Below are positions 1-10,922 of a stretch of DNA of 64,000 nt, in pieces. The stretch comes from Metallyticus violacea (lineage: Eukaryota; Arthropoda; Insecta; Mantodea; Metallyticidae). The first letter of the stretch is position 1, and every line of letters starts with the position of its first letter. A program made the position numbers and the translations under genes. The stretch spans positions 32,058,501 through 32,122,500 of the forward strand of contig CM060834.1 of assembly GCA_030762175.1 (NCBI GenBank). The letters are read 5' to 3'. Under the pieces are notes generated by a model. The model was given only the letters and a program-made list of their open reading frames with translations, was not told where the DNA came from and did no database searches.

Positions 1-1610
1 AAAGCAGGCCAAAGTCCCTACCAATTAATAACGTATATGGATTATTTCTGTCTCATAAGTGGATGTAGTTAACATGCTTTTATGTGTCTACGGTGACTGC
101 TTTAATTCACATGTTGTATACCAGTAGTTCAAATGCACTTTCAAATTAAATAGGAACAGGTTGAATGGTTCACTGAAACTGAAGAATTTACTGACGCGCC
201 ATTCAATAAATTTTGCGTCCTTGGCCTCAAATGAGCCGCGGTGGCTCCTTGATATAGGAAAGTGTTCCACGCCTACAAAGAGTATTGTTTGTTTTTAAGA
301 TCCACTCGGAGCTATAACCAACATTTTGCTACGCATAGGTCACCATAAAATTTAAAGGTGTAACTTTCGAGGTGTAACATCCCACAACATTAAAAGGGGG
401 CGTGTTTAGTTAGCTATTCGCTTTCTTTTTCACTTGTGAAACTTGTGGATTGTTCATATGAAAGTTGTACATACTGCATAACATCATTCGCCACCTTCAG
501 ATAATTTACTCTATGGGTGGTAAGGCTGGATTAGCCGAAAATGTTGTACTCTTTTTTTCAACATACATAATCAAGGTATTTCTGGAATACCTTCTGAACT
601 CTAATATGCCTGGCTTTATTACTCACAGAGTGTAACAATGCTGCAGCCGTTCCAGATTCATAGTTGCAATCCGTTGCAATTTCCCTCCAACGCACCAATT
701 GCCACTTTCCAAAAAGGCTACATTCGATTTTAATTCCAAAAATTTTAGAAAGCAACATTACGTTTAAAACGAGCAAAAACCAAAAGAAACAAAACAAAAC
801 ACAACACGATTTACTTTCCCGATTGTAAAGTTCTTCCGTCAAATCCTCTTATTTCCCGCTTCAGGTCTCAAAATATGCGCTCTGACGTCACTGTGATAAA
901 CACGTTGATTTCTACAATTCACAGCGCAGCCTAGCGGTACGTCTTGGCCAGTCTTGGCCTACTTCTATAAGTGTTAATTGCAAATTGGCTGTGTCTGGGG
1001 GTTTTCCACATCAATACGGAGAAAATGTTGGGTTTGTAAAGTGAAAAACAGCATCTTTATTACGTAGTGGTGCTTTGTTTGAAATAGTCTGTGTACGCTG
1101 ATATAAATAAGCTACGGGAAAAAAAATACTTCCCGGACATGTTTTCATTCCCAACTTTCACAAACACTACCAACATTGCATGTAACCAGCAAGGACTACC
1201 AACGTTTTCAGTAGACTTTCATGCTTATGCTTGCGTTACCGCACACAATGCTTTGCATCGGTGGTGCAAATTACGCAGTGAGACTTTCTGGGTAACATAA
1301 GGAGTTATTAGAATAAGTAAATGTTGACTAACCCAAATATTTGTAGTACTAGTCACGAGTATATAATGCAGTAGTTTTACATATGCATTTCTGAACCTGC
1401 ACAAACCTTGACAGTTTATTTATGTTACTAATTTGTTAAGCGTGGCGTTTGCCAGCTTTTAGTAAGAAGGCAAGGGAAATGTCCAAACATGCACGAACGC
1501 TTTTACGATACAAATCTGTGTCTGCGTATGCCTTATCTGTAGGAAGCAGCAGGAATTAAGTGCACGTTAATGTTGCTAGTGTTTCCTTGCCGGGGGTGAG
1601 TTTCTAATTA

Positions 1611-1683
1611 GGTTCTTTGGCTGAGTGGTCAGCGTTCGAGCTTTGTGTTTCTAAGTTACCGGGTTCGAGTCGACAGTGCGTGG
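1611..1683 (+). repeat. tRNA-like segment 1 (left arm)
   Basis: It has an A-box-like TGGCTGAGTGGTCAGCG and a B-box-like GGTTCGAGTC about 30 bases later, followed by a run of T that would end pol III transcription. The acceptor stem does not pair, so it is a tRNA-derived pseudogene or SINE head rather than a working tRNA gene. The A box is of the Leu/Ser type. Confidence 0.6.
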
Positions 1684-2683
1684 TTTTGAATTTTTTTTTA
1701 CAGTTTTTTCAAATTTAAATCTCAAAAATTTTGCATCTGTTATATTTTATAGATCCTCCAGGTCACGAATCAGTTAAAATTTTCGACTTGGCGCATCTGG
1801 TAGTGAAATGAGAGCCCTCCCAAGAAGGTTGTTGTAACTTTTGAAACGTCATAAATGCCATAAAAATAGGAATTTCGAAAAACGAAGGGCAGAACCGAGA
1901 TTCTGAGGACCTAATGTACGGCTGTTGTGAATTTCGTGGAAATCGGTGAAGGTCGAAAATTTGCCACCGGTTTTGGAAGCCGATTTTGGCGGTTTTTGCC
2001 AACTATAATCGCGAATATCTCCTCTCCCTGGGCACATTTTTCAAAATTTTGGGTGTCAGCAGGAGCGTCTGGGCTTCGGCTACATCTGGCAAAAGTTTCA
2101 CGTTTCTATCTATATCCTTTTGGCAGTTATGACGGCTAATATGTTTCGAAACACCAAGTTTTCCAAGCCTTGGAAAATTTGTTGGCTGAAAAATCGACTT
2201 TCTTATTTCGAAGCGTATCGAAGCGTTTGGGGTGTCATTAGAAAGCTGAAGCAATAACAAATTCAGATCTGGTCTTAGATTTAGAATATTTTCAAAATTG
2301 CGGCTTTTATGCACTAAAATGTGAAACAGTAGAATGCAGTATGGAGCCAATGCAAAATAATTTTTTGGGGGAGGAAGAATATTGGAATTTGCAACCTTTT
2401 TTGTGGAGCATAAGAGGGTAGTCTGCTGGTGTGGCTAAGAAAATTTTAGAGCTCCAAGCCGTAAAGTGTGGGCTCTAGGGCCCTTCAAAAAATTTGAACA
2501 TTATCGGAAATTTTTTCTTCAAAGACGGCTACAATTACGTGGGAGTTAGGAAAGTAAGCCAGGAATACGGAGCAAGGATCAATTTCAATATTTTATCGAT
2601 TTGAGGGGGAAAAGAGGGAGTTTTAATAAATAATAAGTTATATAAAAAGATAAGCAGGACATCCAAGCACATGTTTGCAACTA

Positions 2684-2757
2684 AATCATGTGGCCGAGCG
2701 GTTAAGGCAACGGATTGGTGAAAAAGATACTTGGGTTCGATTCCCACCGCTGCTGTA
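2684..2757 (+). repeat. tRNA-like segment 2 (left arm)
   Basis: The A box TGGCCGAGCGGTTAAGGC (2690-2707) is close to that of tRNA-Leu/Ser, and the B box GGTTCGATTCC follows at 2733-2743. The flanks that should form the acceptor stem do not pair. It is a tRNA-derived pseudogene or the head of a short retroelement. Confidence 0.65.
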
Positions 2758-2984
2758 AACTTTTTATGTCGGTTCAAAATGTCTCAACATCAAAATTAAA
2801 GTAATTCCTCTCACTAAGGTAAGTGGCCTAGTTAGAAAGAAAGCTATTGCCACGAAAAGCAAATTTCTTCCAATAGTTTCGGTGGCTTGGTTTTTTCTTT
2901 TGCCAAGTTCGATTGATGATATTTTAGTAGTTAAAACGGCATTTATGGAAGATAAGAGGAACATCCAAACCTAAACTTTCATCG

Positions 2985-3057
2985 AGCTCTCGTGGCCAAG
3001 CGGTTAAGCGCTTGGACTATTGAGCAGGAGTCCCGGGTTCGATTCTTACTGTGGTAA
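2985..3057 (+). repeat. tRNA-like segment 3 (left arm)
   Basis: The A box is TGGCCAAGCGGTTAAGCG (2993-3010) and the B box GGTTCGATTC lies at 3036-3045. The acceptor stem is not complementary. One of the two arm differences found (3023/3235) lies inside this segment, so its two copies are not identical. Confidence 0.6.
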
Positions 3058-3090
3058 TAGTATTTTTATGTCAAGTCCACTGTAAAAGGA

Positions 3091-3167
3091 TGATGCCCGA
3101 AAGCCAAAATCAAAGAAAAAATTTTTCAGTCGCAGGCTAGCCAGAAAATTCTTTGATTTTAGCTTAA
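3091..3167. other. Central spacer of the giant palindrome
   Basis: This 77-base segment separates the two matching arms. Part of it pairs imperfectly (3103-3117 with 3149-3163), which leaves a loop of roughly 30 bases containing the small palindrome GGCTAGCC at 3135-3142. An asymmetric spacer is what an inverted duplication by template switching would leave. A simple read-through hairpin artefact can also leave a short loop. Confidence 0.8.
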
Positions 3168-3200
3168 TCCTTTTACAGTGGACTTGACATAAAAATACTA

Positions 3201-3273
3201 TTACCACAGTAAGAATCGAACCCGGGACTCCTGCCCAATAGTCCAAGCGCTTAACCGCTTGGCCACGAGAGCT
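3201..3273 (-). repeat. tRNA-like segment 3 (right-arm mirror copy)
   Basis: Mirror copy of the segment at 2985-3057 on the opposite strand, differing at 3235. Confidence 0.6.
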
Positions 3274-3500
3274 CGATGAAAGTTTAGGTTTGGATGTTCC
3301 TCTTATCTTCCATAAATGCCGTTTTAACTACTAAAATATCATCAATCGAACTTGGCAAAAGAAAAAACCAAGCCACCGAAACTATTGGAAGAAATTTGCT
3401 TTTCGTGGCAATAGCTTTCTTTCTAACTAGGCCACTTACCTTAGTGAGAGGAATTACTTTAATTTTGATGTTGAGACATTTTGAACCGACATAAAAAGTT

Positions 3501-3574
3501 TACAGCAGCGGTGGGAATCGAACCCAAGTATCTTTTTCACCAATCCGTTGCCTTAACCGCTCGGCCACATGATT
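3501..3574 (-). repeat. tRNA-like segment 2 (right-arm mirror copy)
   Basis: Mirror copy of the segment at 2684-2757, with the same A and B boxes on the minus strand. Confidence 0.65.
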
Positions 3575-4574
3575 TAGTTGCAAACATGTGCTTGGATGTC
3601 CTGCTTATCTTTTTATATAACTTATTATTTATTAAAACTCCCTCTTTTCCCCCTCAAATCGATAAAATATTGAAATTGATCCTTGCTCCGTATTCCTGGC
3701 TTACTTTCCTAACTCCCACGTAATTGTAGCCGTCTTTGAAGAAAAAATTTCCGATAATGTTCAAATTTTTTGAAGGGCCCTAGAGCCCACACTTTACGGC
3801 TTGGAGCTCTAAAATTTTCTTAGCCACACCAGCAGACTACCCTCTTATGCTCCACAAAAAAGGTTGCAAATTCCAATATTCTTCCTCCCCCAAAAAATTA
3901 TTTTGCATTGGCTCCATACTGCATTCTACTGTTTCACATTTTAGTGCATAAAAGCCGCAATTTTGAAAATATTCTAAATCTAAGACCAGATCTGAATTTG
4001 TTATTGCTTCAGCTTTCTAATGACACCCCAAACGCTTCGATACGCTTCGAAATAAGAAAGTCGATTTTTCAGCCAACAAATTTTCCAAGGCTTGGAAAAC
4101 TTGGTGTTTCGAAACATATTAGCCGTCATAACTGCCAAAAGGATATAGATAGAAACGTGAAACTTTTGCCAGATGTAGCCGAAGCCCAGACGCTCCTGCT
4201 GACACCCAAAATTTTGAAAAATGTGCCCAGGGAGAGGAGATATTCGCGATTATAGTTGGCAAAAACCGCCAAAATCGGCTTCCAAAACCGGTGGCAAATT
4301 TTCGACCTTCACCGATTTCCACGAAATTCACAACAGCCGTACATTAGGTCCTCAGAATCTCGGTTCTGCCCTTCGTTTTTCGAAATTCCTATTTTTATGG
4401 CATTTATGACGTTTCAAAAGTTACAACAACCTTCTTGGGAGGGCTCTCATTTCACTACCAGATGCGCCAAGTCGAAAATTTTAACTGATTCGTGACCTGG
4501 AGGATCTATAAAATATAACAGATGCAAAATTTTTGAGATTTAAATTTGAAAAAACTGTAAAAAAAAATTCAAAA

Positions 4575-4647
4575 CCACGCACTGTCGACTCGAACCCGGT
4601 AACTTAGAAACACAAAGCTCGAACGCTGACCACTCAGCCAAAGAACC
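4575..4647 (-). repeat. tRNA-like segment 1 (right-arm mirror copy)
   Basis: Mirror copy of the segment at 1611-1683, with the same A and B boxes on the minus strand. Confidence 0.6.
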
Positions 4648-6257
4648 TAATTAGAAACTCACCCCCGGCAAGGAAACACTAGCAACATTAACGTGCACTT
4701 AATTCCTGCTGCTTCCTACAGATAAGGCATACGCAGACACAGATTTGTATCGTAAAAGCGTTCGTGCATGTTTGGACATTTCCCTTGCCTTCTTACTAAA
4801 AGCTGGCAAACGCCACGCTTAACAAATTAGTAACATAAATAAACTGTCAAGGTTTGTGCAGGTTCAGAAATGCATATGTAAAACTACTGCATTATATACT
4901 CGTGACTAGTACTACAAATATTTGGGTTAGTCAACATTTACTTATTCTAATAACTCCTTATGTTACCCAGAAAGTCTCACTGCGTAATTTGCACCACCGA
5001 TGCAAAGCATTGTGTGCGGTAACGCAAGCATAAGCATGAAAGTCTACTGAAAACGTTGGTAGTCCTTGCTGGTTACATGCAATGTTGGTAGTGTTTGTGA
5101 AAGTTGGGAATGAAAACATGTCCGGGAAGTATTTTTTTTCCCGTAGCTTATTTATATCAGCGTACACAGACTATTTCAAACAAAGCACCACTACGTAATA
5201 AAGATGCTGTTTTTCACTTTACAAACCCAACATTTTCTCCGTATTGATGTGGAAAACCCCCAGACACAGCCAATTTGCAATTAACACTTATAGAAGTAGG
5301 CCAAGACTGGCCAAGACGTACCGCTAGGCTGCGCTGTGAATTGTAGAAATCAACGTGTTTATCACAGTGACGTCAGAGCGCATATTTTGAGACCTGAAGC
5401 GGGAAATAAGAGGATTTGACGGAAGAACTTTACAATCGGGAAAGTAAATCGTGTTGTGTTTTGTTTTGTTTCTTTTGGTTTTTGCTCGTTTTAAACGTAA
5501 TGTTGCTTTCTAAAATTTTTGGAATTAAAATCGAATGTAGCCTTTTTGGAAAGTGGCAATTGGTGCGTTGGAGGGAAATTGCAACGGATTGCAACTATGA
5601 ATCTGGAACGGCTGCAGCATTGTTACACTCTGTGAGTAATAAAGCCAGGCATATTAGAGTTCAGAAGGTATTCCAGAAATACCTTGATTATGTATGTTGA
5701 AAAAAAGAGTACAACATTTTCGGCTAATCCAGCCTTACCACCCATAGAGTAAATTATCTGAAGGTGGCGAATGATGTTATGCAGTATGTACAACTTTCAT
5801 ATGAACAATCCACAAGTTTCACAAGTGAAAAAGAAAGCGAATAGCTAACTAAACACGCCCCCTTTTAATGTTGTGGGATGTTACACCTCGAAAGTTACAC
5901 CTTTAAATTTTATGGTGACCTATGCGTAGCAAAATGTTGGTTATAGCTCCGAGTGGATCTTAAAAACAAACAATACTCTTTGTAGGCGTGGAACACTTTC
6001 CTATATCAAGGAGCCACCGCGGCTCATTTGAGGCCAAGGACGCAAAATTTATTGAATGGCGCGTCAGTAAATTCTTCAGTTTCAGTGAACCATTCAACCT
6101 GTTCCTATTTAATTTGAAAGTGCATTTGAACTACTGGTATACAACATGTGAATTAAAGCAGTCACCGTAGACACTTAAAAGCATGTTAACTACATCCACT
6201 TATGAGACAGAAATAATCCATATACGTTATTAATTGGTAGGGACTTTGGCCTGCTTT

Positions 6258-7167
6258 AAAATAATATTCTTTAAATAATGGCCTGCTCTCTTGCTACAAC
6301 GGCCATAACCTATTCCCTCGAACCCTTTCTCTGATTACAAATTTGTCACAATAAATGATAGATTTCCACGTGGATGGATTTTGTGATGGTTTGTCAAGTG
6401 CACTGTGGTGCTGAAACTTGAACCATCTTGCTGCAAACTTTTCTTAATCGAAGGAATGCAATGGAGGTCCATTTATCGAAATAAAAATTGGATTTTAAAG
6501 TGTGGGAATCTGTAAATGATTTCTCTGATGTCAAGGTAGATTCATGGCACGTAATCCACCTTTACATTCAACCATAGTTAAATTTCGAATGCTTTCACAA
6601 ATTCTTTAAGTAATCACCTTTTGAGGTGACACAAGGTGATTACTTATAGTCGTATTTTAGATCTCTCACGAGTTGATCAGGAGCCATCATGACTCAGCAT
6701 TCCAAAAAGATGGACAAGTGAACTGTAGCTTTCAAGAAGAGTTCGAACAGCATTAAATGATGCAACAACTCAACGTACGTTAAGAACGCGGGCTACCTAA
6801 TAATTGTGAATCGAGTGCTTGCGAAACATCATGTAGCACTATCTGATTTTTGGGCTTTGTGAAAACCTAAGTAATCTAAAAAAGAGTATATTTGGTACAT
6901 CCTGTCACATCTGCTCAGTTACTTCCATTTTGTGGTACATATAATGCACGACAATTAAATCCTTTATGCAGCGGAGCGGCTACGCCTTTGTAAGGTGCAA
7001 GCATTGTTGATGCATCAGATGTGATACCTACAAGATGGTTTTAGTGTATCATTATTATTTTTCAAGAACGACAAACCTTATATTGAAAATACCTTCCCCT
7101 CTCATACTTTCTAATGCAACAATATCGAAAAAAGCAAGCAATCCCCTCAAAGGACAAATGTATTTGT
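6258..7167. other. No recognised feature
   Basis: AT-rich sequence just outside the palindrome. No exon of the downstream channel gene and no clear repeat was seen here. Confidence 0.5.
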
Positions 7168-7340
7168 ACCGCGGTAAGTCCATAAGTTTCCGGCCTAACC
7201 ATTTTCTAGGTATGATAAGACAAAAACTATATTTCACTTTTCAATATAGTTACCCTTATAATATAGTTACACATCATTGTTCAACATTTTGCTCGTGAAC
7301 AATTGCATCGTGTTCATAAATCCCCCCCAAGGATGGCCGA
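7168..7340 (-). mobile_element. Solo mariner end fragment
   Basis: The first 80 bases, starting with the terminal-repeat-like AAGTCCATAAGTTTCCGGCC, match the left end of the mariner at 13260 with few differences. Similarity then fades through a C-run (about 7321) that corresponds to the C-run of the larger copy. Only the transposase 3' end and one terminal repeat remain. Confidence 0.7.
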
Positions 7341-8215
7341 AATGTTAGCGTATGCCGCCCGCCTATCTGAAATATCACTAGACCCTGGCAGTATGAAAAT
7401 GCCCGAGCAAAATGTATCTCGCACCTATACTACACACCGCGTCGCAGAATAATGAGGCCACAAATAGTGGTTTTCGCGGAATTTCGGAACATTTATTTCC
7501 AACAGTTTCAAACCCATATGCAACCTTCGTGCGTAATGGGAAACAAACAAATGAGATGGGTGCAATATTATTAATAGTTTACTAAGATATTTGCCATTAA
7601 ATGAGGACAAACCATTGAATTCACAATTGCAATGACCCCTGTTAACTAAACACATGATTGCTGTTCTCTACCAAGAGCAGTTTCATTACTTTAGCCCTTG
7701 ACAGGCATCAATTCCTGAAAAAACTATGTTACAAATATATTTCTGCACCAAGCATAAATAACAAACGTTTATGATATTGTCATCAGGTTAATTTTAGCAT
7801 TCGTGTCATTTTCCACAGTACTGTTAAATTCTATTGTTTTATGCTCCTTTGGGACATGAGTTTCTTAGAGGAGGAAATAGTTTTGTAAAGATAGACATAA
7901 AGAAACTCACTGCTGCAGAAGTAGCTTAAGAACGTCCTATTGGAAATATATCTATGCAATATAACATGCTCTGTTTCTTCATCTCAATCACAGCTTCCTG
8001 GAAACATTGAAGTTCTTTGATGAAATTTAATGGCAGGTATATTTTCTACAACTTTAGTGAACTATTTATCTGCTTTCATCACAATATATGGTATCTTGAA
8101 TGACCATAATATAAGATGTCAGCTAAAGGCAATAATGTGTAACTTTTTTCACCACTATCCGAACATATTTGGCTTTTATACCAAAGGGTAATAATGTAGG
8201 TACTTTGTGTTTCAG
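7341..8215. other. Probable intron sequence upstream of the channel exon
   Basis: It ends in a good splice acceptor (TTTGTGTTTCAG at 8215). No earlier exon of the channel gene was found in it; the ligand-binding exons and the start of TM1 must lie further upstream or outside the window. Confidence 0.4.
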
Positions 8216-8368
8216 TGTTTACCATTCTGGTGCTCTGCAGTTTTTGGCTGAACCCAACTGAGGGAAGTCGTATATATCTTGGCTGTGTCAATATCATATG
8301 CATCTGTCTTTATCTTCAGTATCTGTCCTGGATGGTTTCTGCCAATGCTGAAAACTGCCCTCTTGTTG
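8216..8368 (+). CDS. Cys-loop (nicotinic acetylcholine receptor-like) channel subunit, exon covering end of TM1 to start of TM3
   Basis: Ligand-gated ion channel subunits form pentamers in the plasma membrane; acetylcholine-type members gate cations at synapses. This exon is bounded by an acceptor (AG at 8214-8215) and a donor (GTAAG from 8369) and enters and leaves in phase 1. Its protein starts with the end of TM1 (FTILVLCSFWL), then a short loop (NPTEGSR), TM2 (from IYLGCVNII) and the TM2-TM3 linker (SANAENCPLV). The layout matches nicotinic receptors, where the loop usually reads PPDSGEK before TM2. Here the glutamate that lines the inner mouth of cation channels is replaced by serine, so ion selectivity cannot be predicted. 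Family assignment is firm, the exact subunit is not. It is likely a divergent insect subunit. Upstream exons are not visible. Confidence 0.8.
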
Positions 8369-8584
8369 GTAAGTTTTATAAATATTATACTAGATGATTT
8401 TTACTGTAGTATATATTTCTTAGTGCCATAGCTGCTCTCAAAAGTGATGAACCACCTCTTGAAATCTATATTTATGGTTTTTTTAGTCACTTAAATATTT
8501 AATACATAAAATAATTCACAGTGCAAATGATATGAATTGTATAAACATAAACAATTTAATACAGTTTTTTTCACACTAACTCCA

Positions 8585-9010
8585 TTCACTTACATAAAAA
8601 TCTGGACATATGTTTCGGGAGTGATCCCTCCCATCTTCAGCCTGTAGATAAACTGTTGTTATATGTGGCAGTTGGGTCTCTTGATGTTCTTGTGGCGGCA
8701 TCTGTTGGTTCTATTAGGAATTTGCTGAGTTCATCCATTGGAGGGAAATCGAAATTCATCAAATTTCATCTTATTTTTTGTAATTAAAATGTTTTCCCAA
8801 GTGGAAAGTTCTATTGCGTTATGAAGTTGTTTCAGTAGTTTTATCTCTGGTTTAATTTCATGATTTTTATTTCAATAGTGCACTGCTATTGCTGATTTAT
8901 TAATTTGTTTTAAGCGAATATTTCTAAAGTGTTCTTTTTTCCTGATTCCCAAATTCTTCTTCGTTTTTCCAATGTATTTTTTATCGAAAAAAACTGTATT
9001 ACCTTGTTTA
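8585..9010 (-). mobile_element. Penelope-like element remnant (GIY-YIG end and 3' terminus)
   Basis: On the minus strand the segment encodes a degraded end of a Penelope-like element: KYIGKTKKN of the GIY-YIG nuclease, then HFRNIRLKQINKSAIAVHYW, NHEIKPEIKLLKQLHN and STWENILI. The copies at 59870-60560 and 61981-63125 show the same order of motifs. It ends in a hammerhead-like core at 8604-8640. It lies in an intron of the channel gene, antisense to it. Confidence 0.7.
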
Positions 9011-9554
9011 TATATATACCACTCCATTGTCAACAGCTTGTAAGTACATTTAATTGAGATATGAATTGTCCTGATGCAAAGTTGTATTTCAAAATATGTA
9101 TATCAAAGAGAATACTGTGATAGTAAATGCAGAAGTGTGCATGTAACACAGCTTTTATATGGATAGGGTATGAATATTTCCATATTATTGCAAAACCCTC
9201 TTTTTTTAAAAAAAAGCATATAAACCTTATGTACATGCTGCAATTTGTATCACTTAAACTGGTGCAATTATTAAACATTTTGAAAATAGGCTATGAAATG
9301 CACAAATAATTAAGAGGTGAATTAATTAACAAAGTAATGTTAGTCTATACAAAGTAAAGAAGATAGAGGTACAAAAGATAAGCAAACCTTTCCAATAAAT
9401 CTCAAGAAAAAAAGGGGTGGGGCCCATGTAGAGTAAAATATATATTTTCAGATTTTTTCTTAGCAAAGATATCCTTTCTTTCCTATTTTTTCTCATCTTT
9501 GCTTTTGTCATTCATGCCTGCATAAGACTTCTAAAACTTTTCTTATGAAAGCCT

Positions 9555-9800
9555 TTAGATAAGCATATAACTTTTGGTTGCCCATTTTAGCTTATTATTC
9601 TATGTTTCAGCAGCTGTATAAGTTTACCTATCTTAGTTTTTTCATAATGTTTTAGCAGTTGCATTTCTTTGCCAATTCTTAGCTTTCATTTTAAAATTTC
9701 CTAGCAGGTGCATATTTTTGCCCACATTTGCTTGTCTAGTTAATGTTTTATAACTTCTTAACTGCATATTTTTGGCCACCTTTGCATATGTTTTATAGGT
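9555..9800 (+). repeat. Imperfect minisatellite, about five units of 45-60 bases
   Basis: A unit of the form AGCAGNTGCATATTTTTGCC followed by a T-rich tail recurs about five times with heavy drift, for example at 9654, 9703 and 9760. It sits in the intron between two channel exons and runs straight into a TA repeat. Confidence 0.5.
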
Positions 9801-9804
9801 TCTT

Positions 9805-9808
<4 letters not shown>

Positions 9809-9850
<42 letters not shown>
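9809..9850. repeat. (TA)n microsatellite, 21 units
   Basis: Uninterrupted TA dinucleotides in the channel-gene intron. The tyrosine/isoleucine-repeat frames across it are artefacts. Confidence 0.95.
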
Positions 9851-9857
<7 letters not shown>

Positions 9858-10047
9858 ATTCATTCTTATACTATCATGCAAAGTGTTTAAGTGCACTTAT
9901 AATTGCTTTTTGCTTTTGGGGTGCTATATGGAATTCATATACATTTTACAAGTAAGTCATCATATATTACAACACCTTTTTAAAAATCTCAAAACATTTA
10001 TGAGTAAGGTAAAAAAATGTATTATTGTTTATTTGTTTGTTTCATAG

Positions 10048-10223
10048 TTTTGTTTTACCGTGACTCTTTGATAATGTCTGGAATGTCTGTGGTGGCAACT
10101 GTTATTGTTAGATGCACTATGACCACTGCATCCTCACCACCAGAGTGGGTGCCTTCGATAACCAACTGGGTACTCTCCATGCGTCCAGGTCAGCTGCTGC
10201 TATTCGGAGAGCTGTCTGCTAAG
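10048..10223 (+). CDS. Cys-loop channel subunit, exon covering TM3 and start of the cytoplasmic loop
   Basis: An acceptor (TTTCATAG ending at 10047) and a donor (GTGAGT from 10224) bound a 176-base exon that joins the previous one in phase 1 and leaves in phase 0. Across the junction the protein reads CPLV-V-LFYRDSLIMSG, a good match to the TM2-TM3 linker and TM3 entry of nicotinic receptors. TM3 is followed by SSPPEWVPSITNWVLSM, which resembles the PxWV helix that starts the TM3-TM4 loop in this family. In the usual subunits that helix is followed by a long variable loop; here the loop is short (see next exon). Confidence 0.8.
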
Positions 10224-10922
10224 GTGAGTGATGCTTCTTTGAGATTTTGTATTAATGATGCACACTTTCTTGTACCATGGAAGCTTGACAGAGAGTTTAA
10301 ATAAATACATGTCTGCAAGATATGTCTATGCTAGATAATAAAGAATTTCCTCTGAAGCACTGCCTTGAACTGGTCTATTTGGATCTCCATAGCATGGTTT
10401 GTCATTACATAGGTTTGTTCTGTGATTTAAACTTTGTAATTTTTTCACTGTTCTATGGTGCATTTCAAGATTATTTTGTATGATGGTGAAAGCTTGAAAG
10501 GAAACATTCTGTCACATATATCACCTATATTCTGTTCGTTCCACACTGAGGATGATGTAGAATGAGAGGCTGTAGAACAAATTTATTTATTTTATTAGTA
10601 TCATCAAGAAAGGTATAGTAAAAAATGTCTTCTCAGATAACCAGGACAAATTTCTGTTTTATTTTTCAAAGCTATTTGTTGGACTTGTTAAATTTAAAAA
10701 CCACTTGAGGTTTACAGTCAACTTCAATTGTGCTCACATATACAAATATTCATTTTCTAAAATAGTTTTGTTCTATGAATAAATAAAAATAGGAACTCTG
10801 TAATTACTCATGAGCAGAACATGCAGGGAAAGATGCAGACATGTCTAATACTAACTTTGAAGCTTCCAAGTTACTATGACAGAATTTTCTTGCAAATTTG
10901 AGGGTAATGTTTTGCTTTACAG

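Larger units (their letters stand above)
1..3090 (+). repeat. Left arm of a giant palindrome (about 3.1 kb)
   Basis: Position i pairs with position 6258-i over the whole stretch, so 1-3090 is the reverse complement of 3168-6257. Every open frame in this arm has an exact mirror copy in the other arm at the summed coordinate 6258, so there is no net insertion or deletion between the arms. I found two base differences by eye: 83 versus 6175, and 3023 versus 3235. The arm begins at base 1 of the window, so its true outer end cannot be seen. No convincing protein gene is present. The visible content is three tRNA-like segments and AT-rich sequence. It may be a true inverted duplication, a foldback-type element, or a long-read assembly artefact at a contig end. 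Confidence 0.95.
3168..6257 (-). repeat. Right arm of the giant palindrome
   Basis: This is the reverse complement of 1-3090. The match stops at 6257, where the sequence continues as unrelated AT-rich DNA, so the right-hand boundary is real within this window. A further stretch (3149-3163) pairs with 3103-3117 with one mismatch and an 8-base shift towards the centre. Confidence 0.95.

Noticed and set aside
558..842. 94-residue open frame in the palindrome (mirror at 5416-5700)
   Set aside because: The N-terminal half is low-complexity Phe/Leu, no family is recognised, and the duplication is explained by the palindrome. The composition is not clearly coding.
2003..2350. 115-residue open frame in the palindrome (mirror at 3908-4255)
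   Set aside because: It overlaps other frames on the opposite strand and has no motif; most likely a chance frame.
2684..2757. Functional tRNA-Leu or tRNA-Ser gene
   Set aside because: The A and B boxes are good, but the acceptor stem cannot form, so it is called tRNA-like only.
2764..2964. 66-residue hydrophobic frame between tRNA-like segments
   Set aside because: AT-rich DNA readily gives hydrophobic frames; no start context or homologue is visible.
1..6257. Mitochondrial or viral origin of the palindrome
   Set aside because: No mitochondrial gene, viral polymerase or coat-like protein is present; the tRNA-like parts are of the nuclear pol III type.
9642..9955. Open frames rich in Tyr-Ile across (TA)n
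   Set aside because: Produced by the microsatellite.
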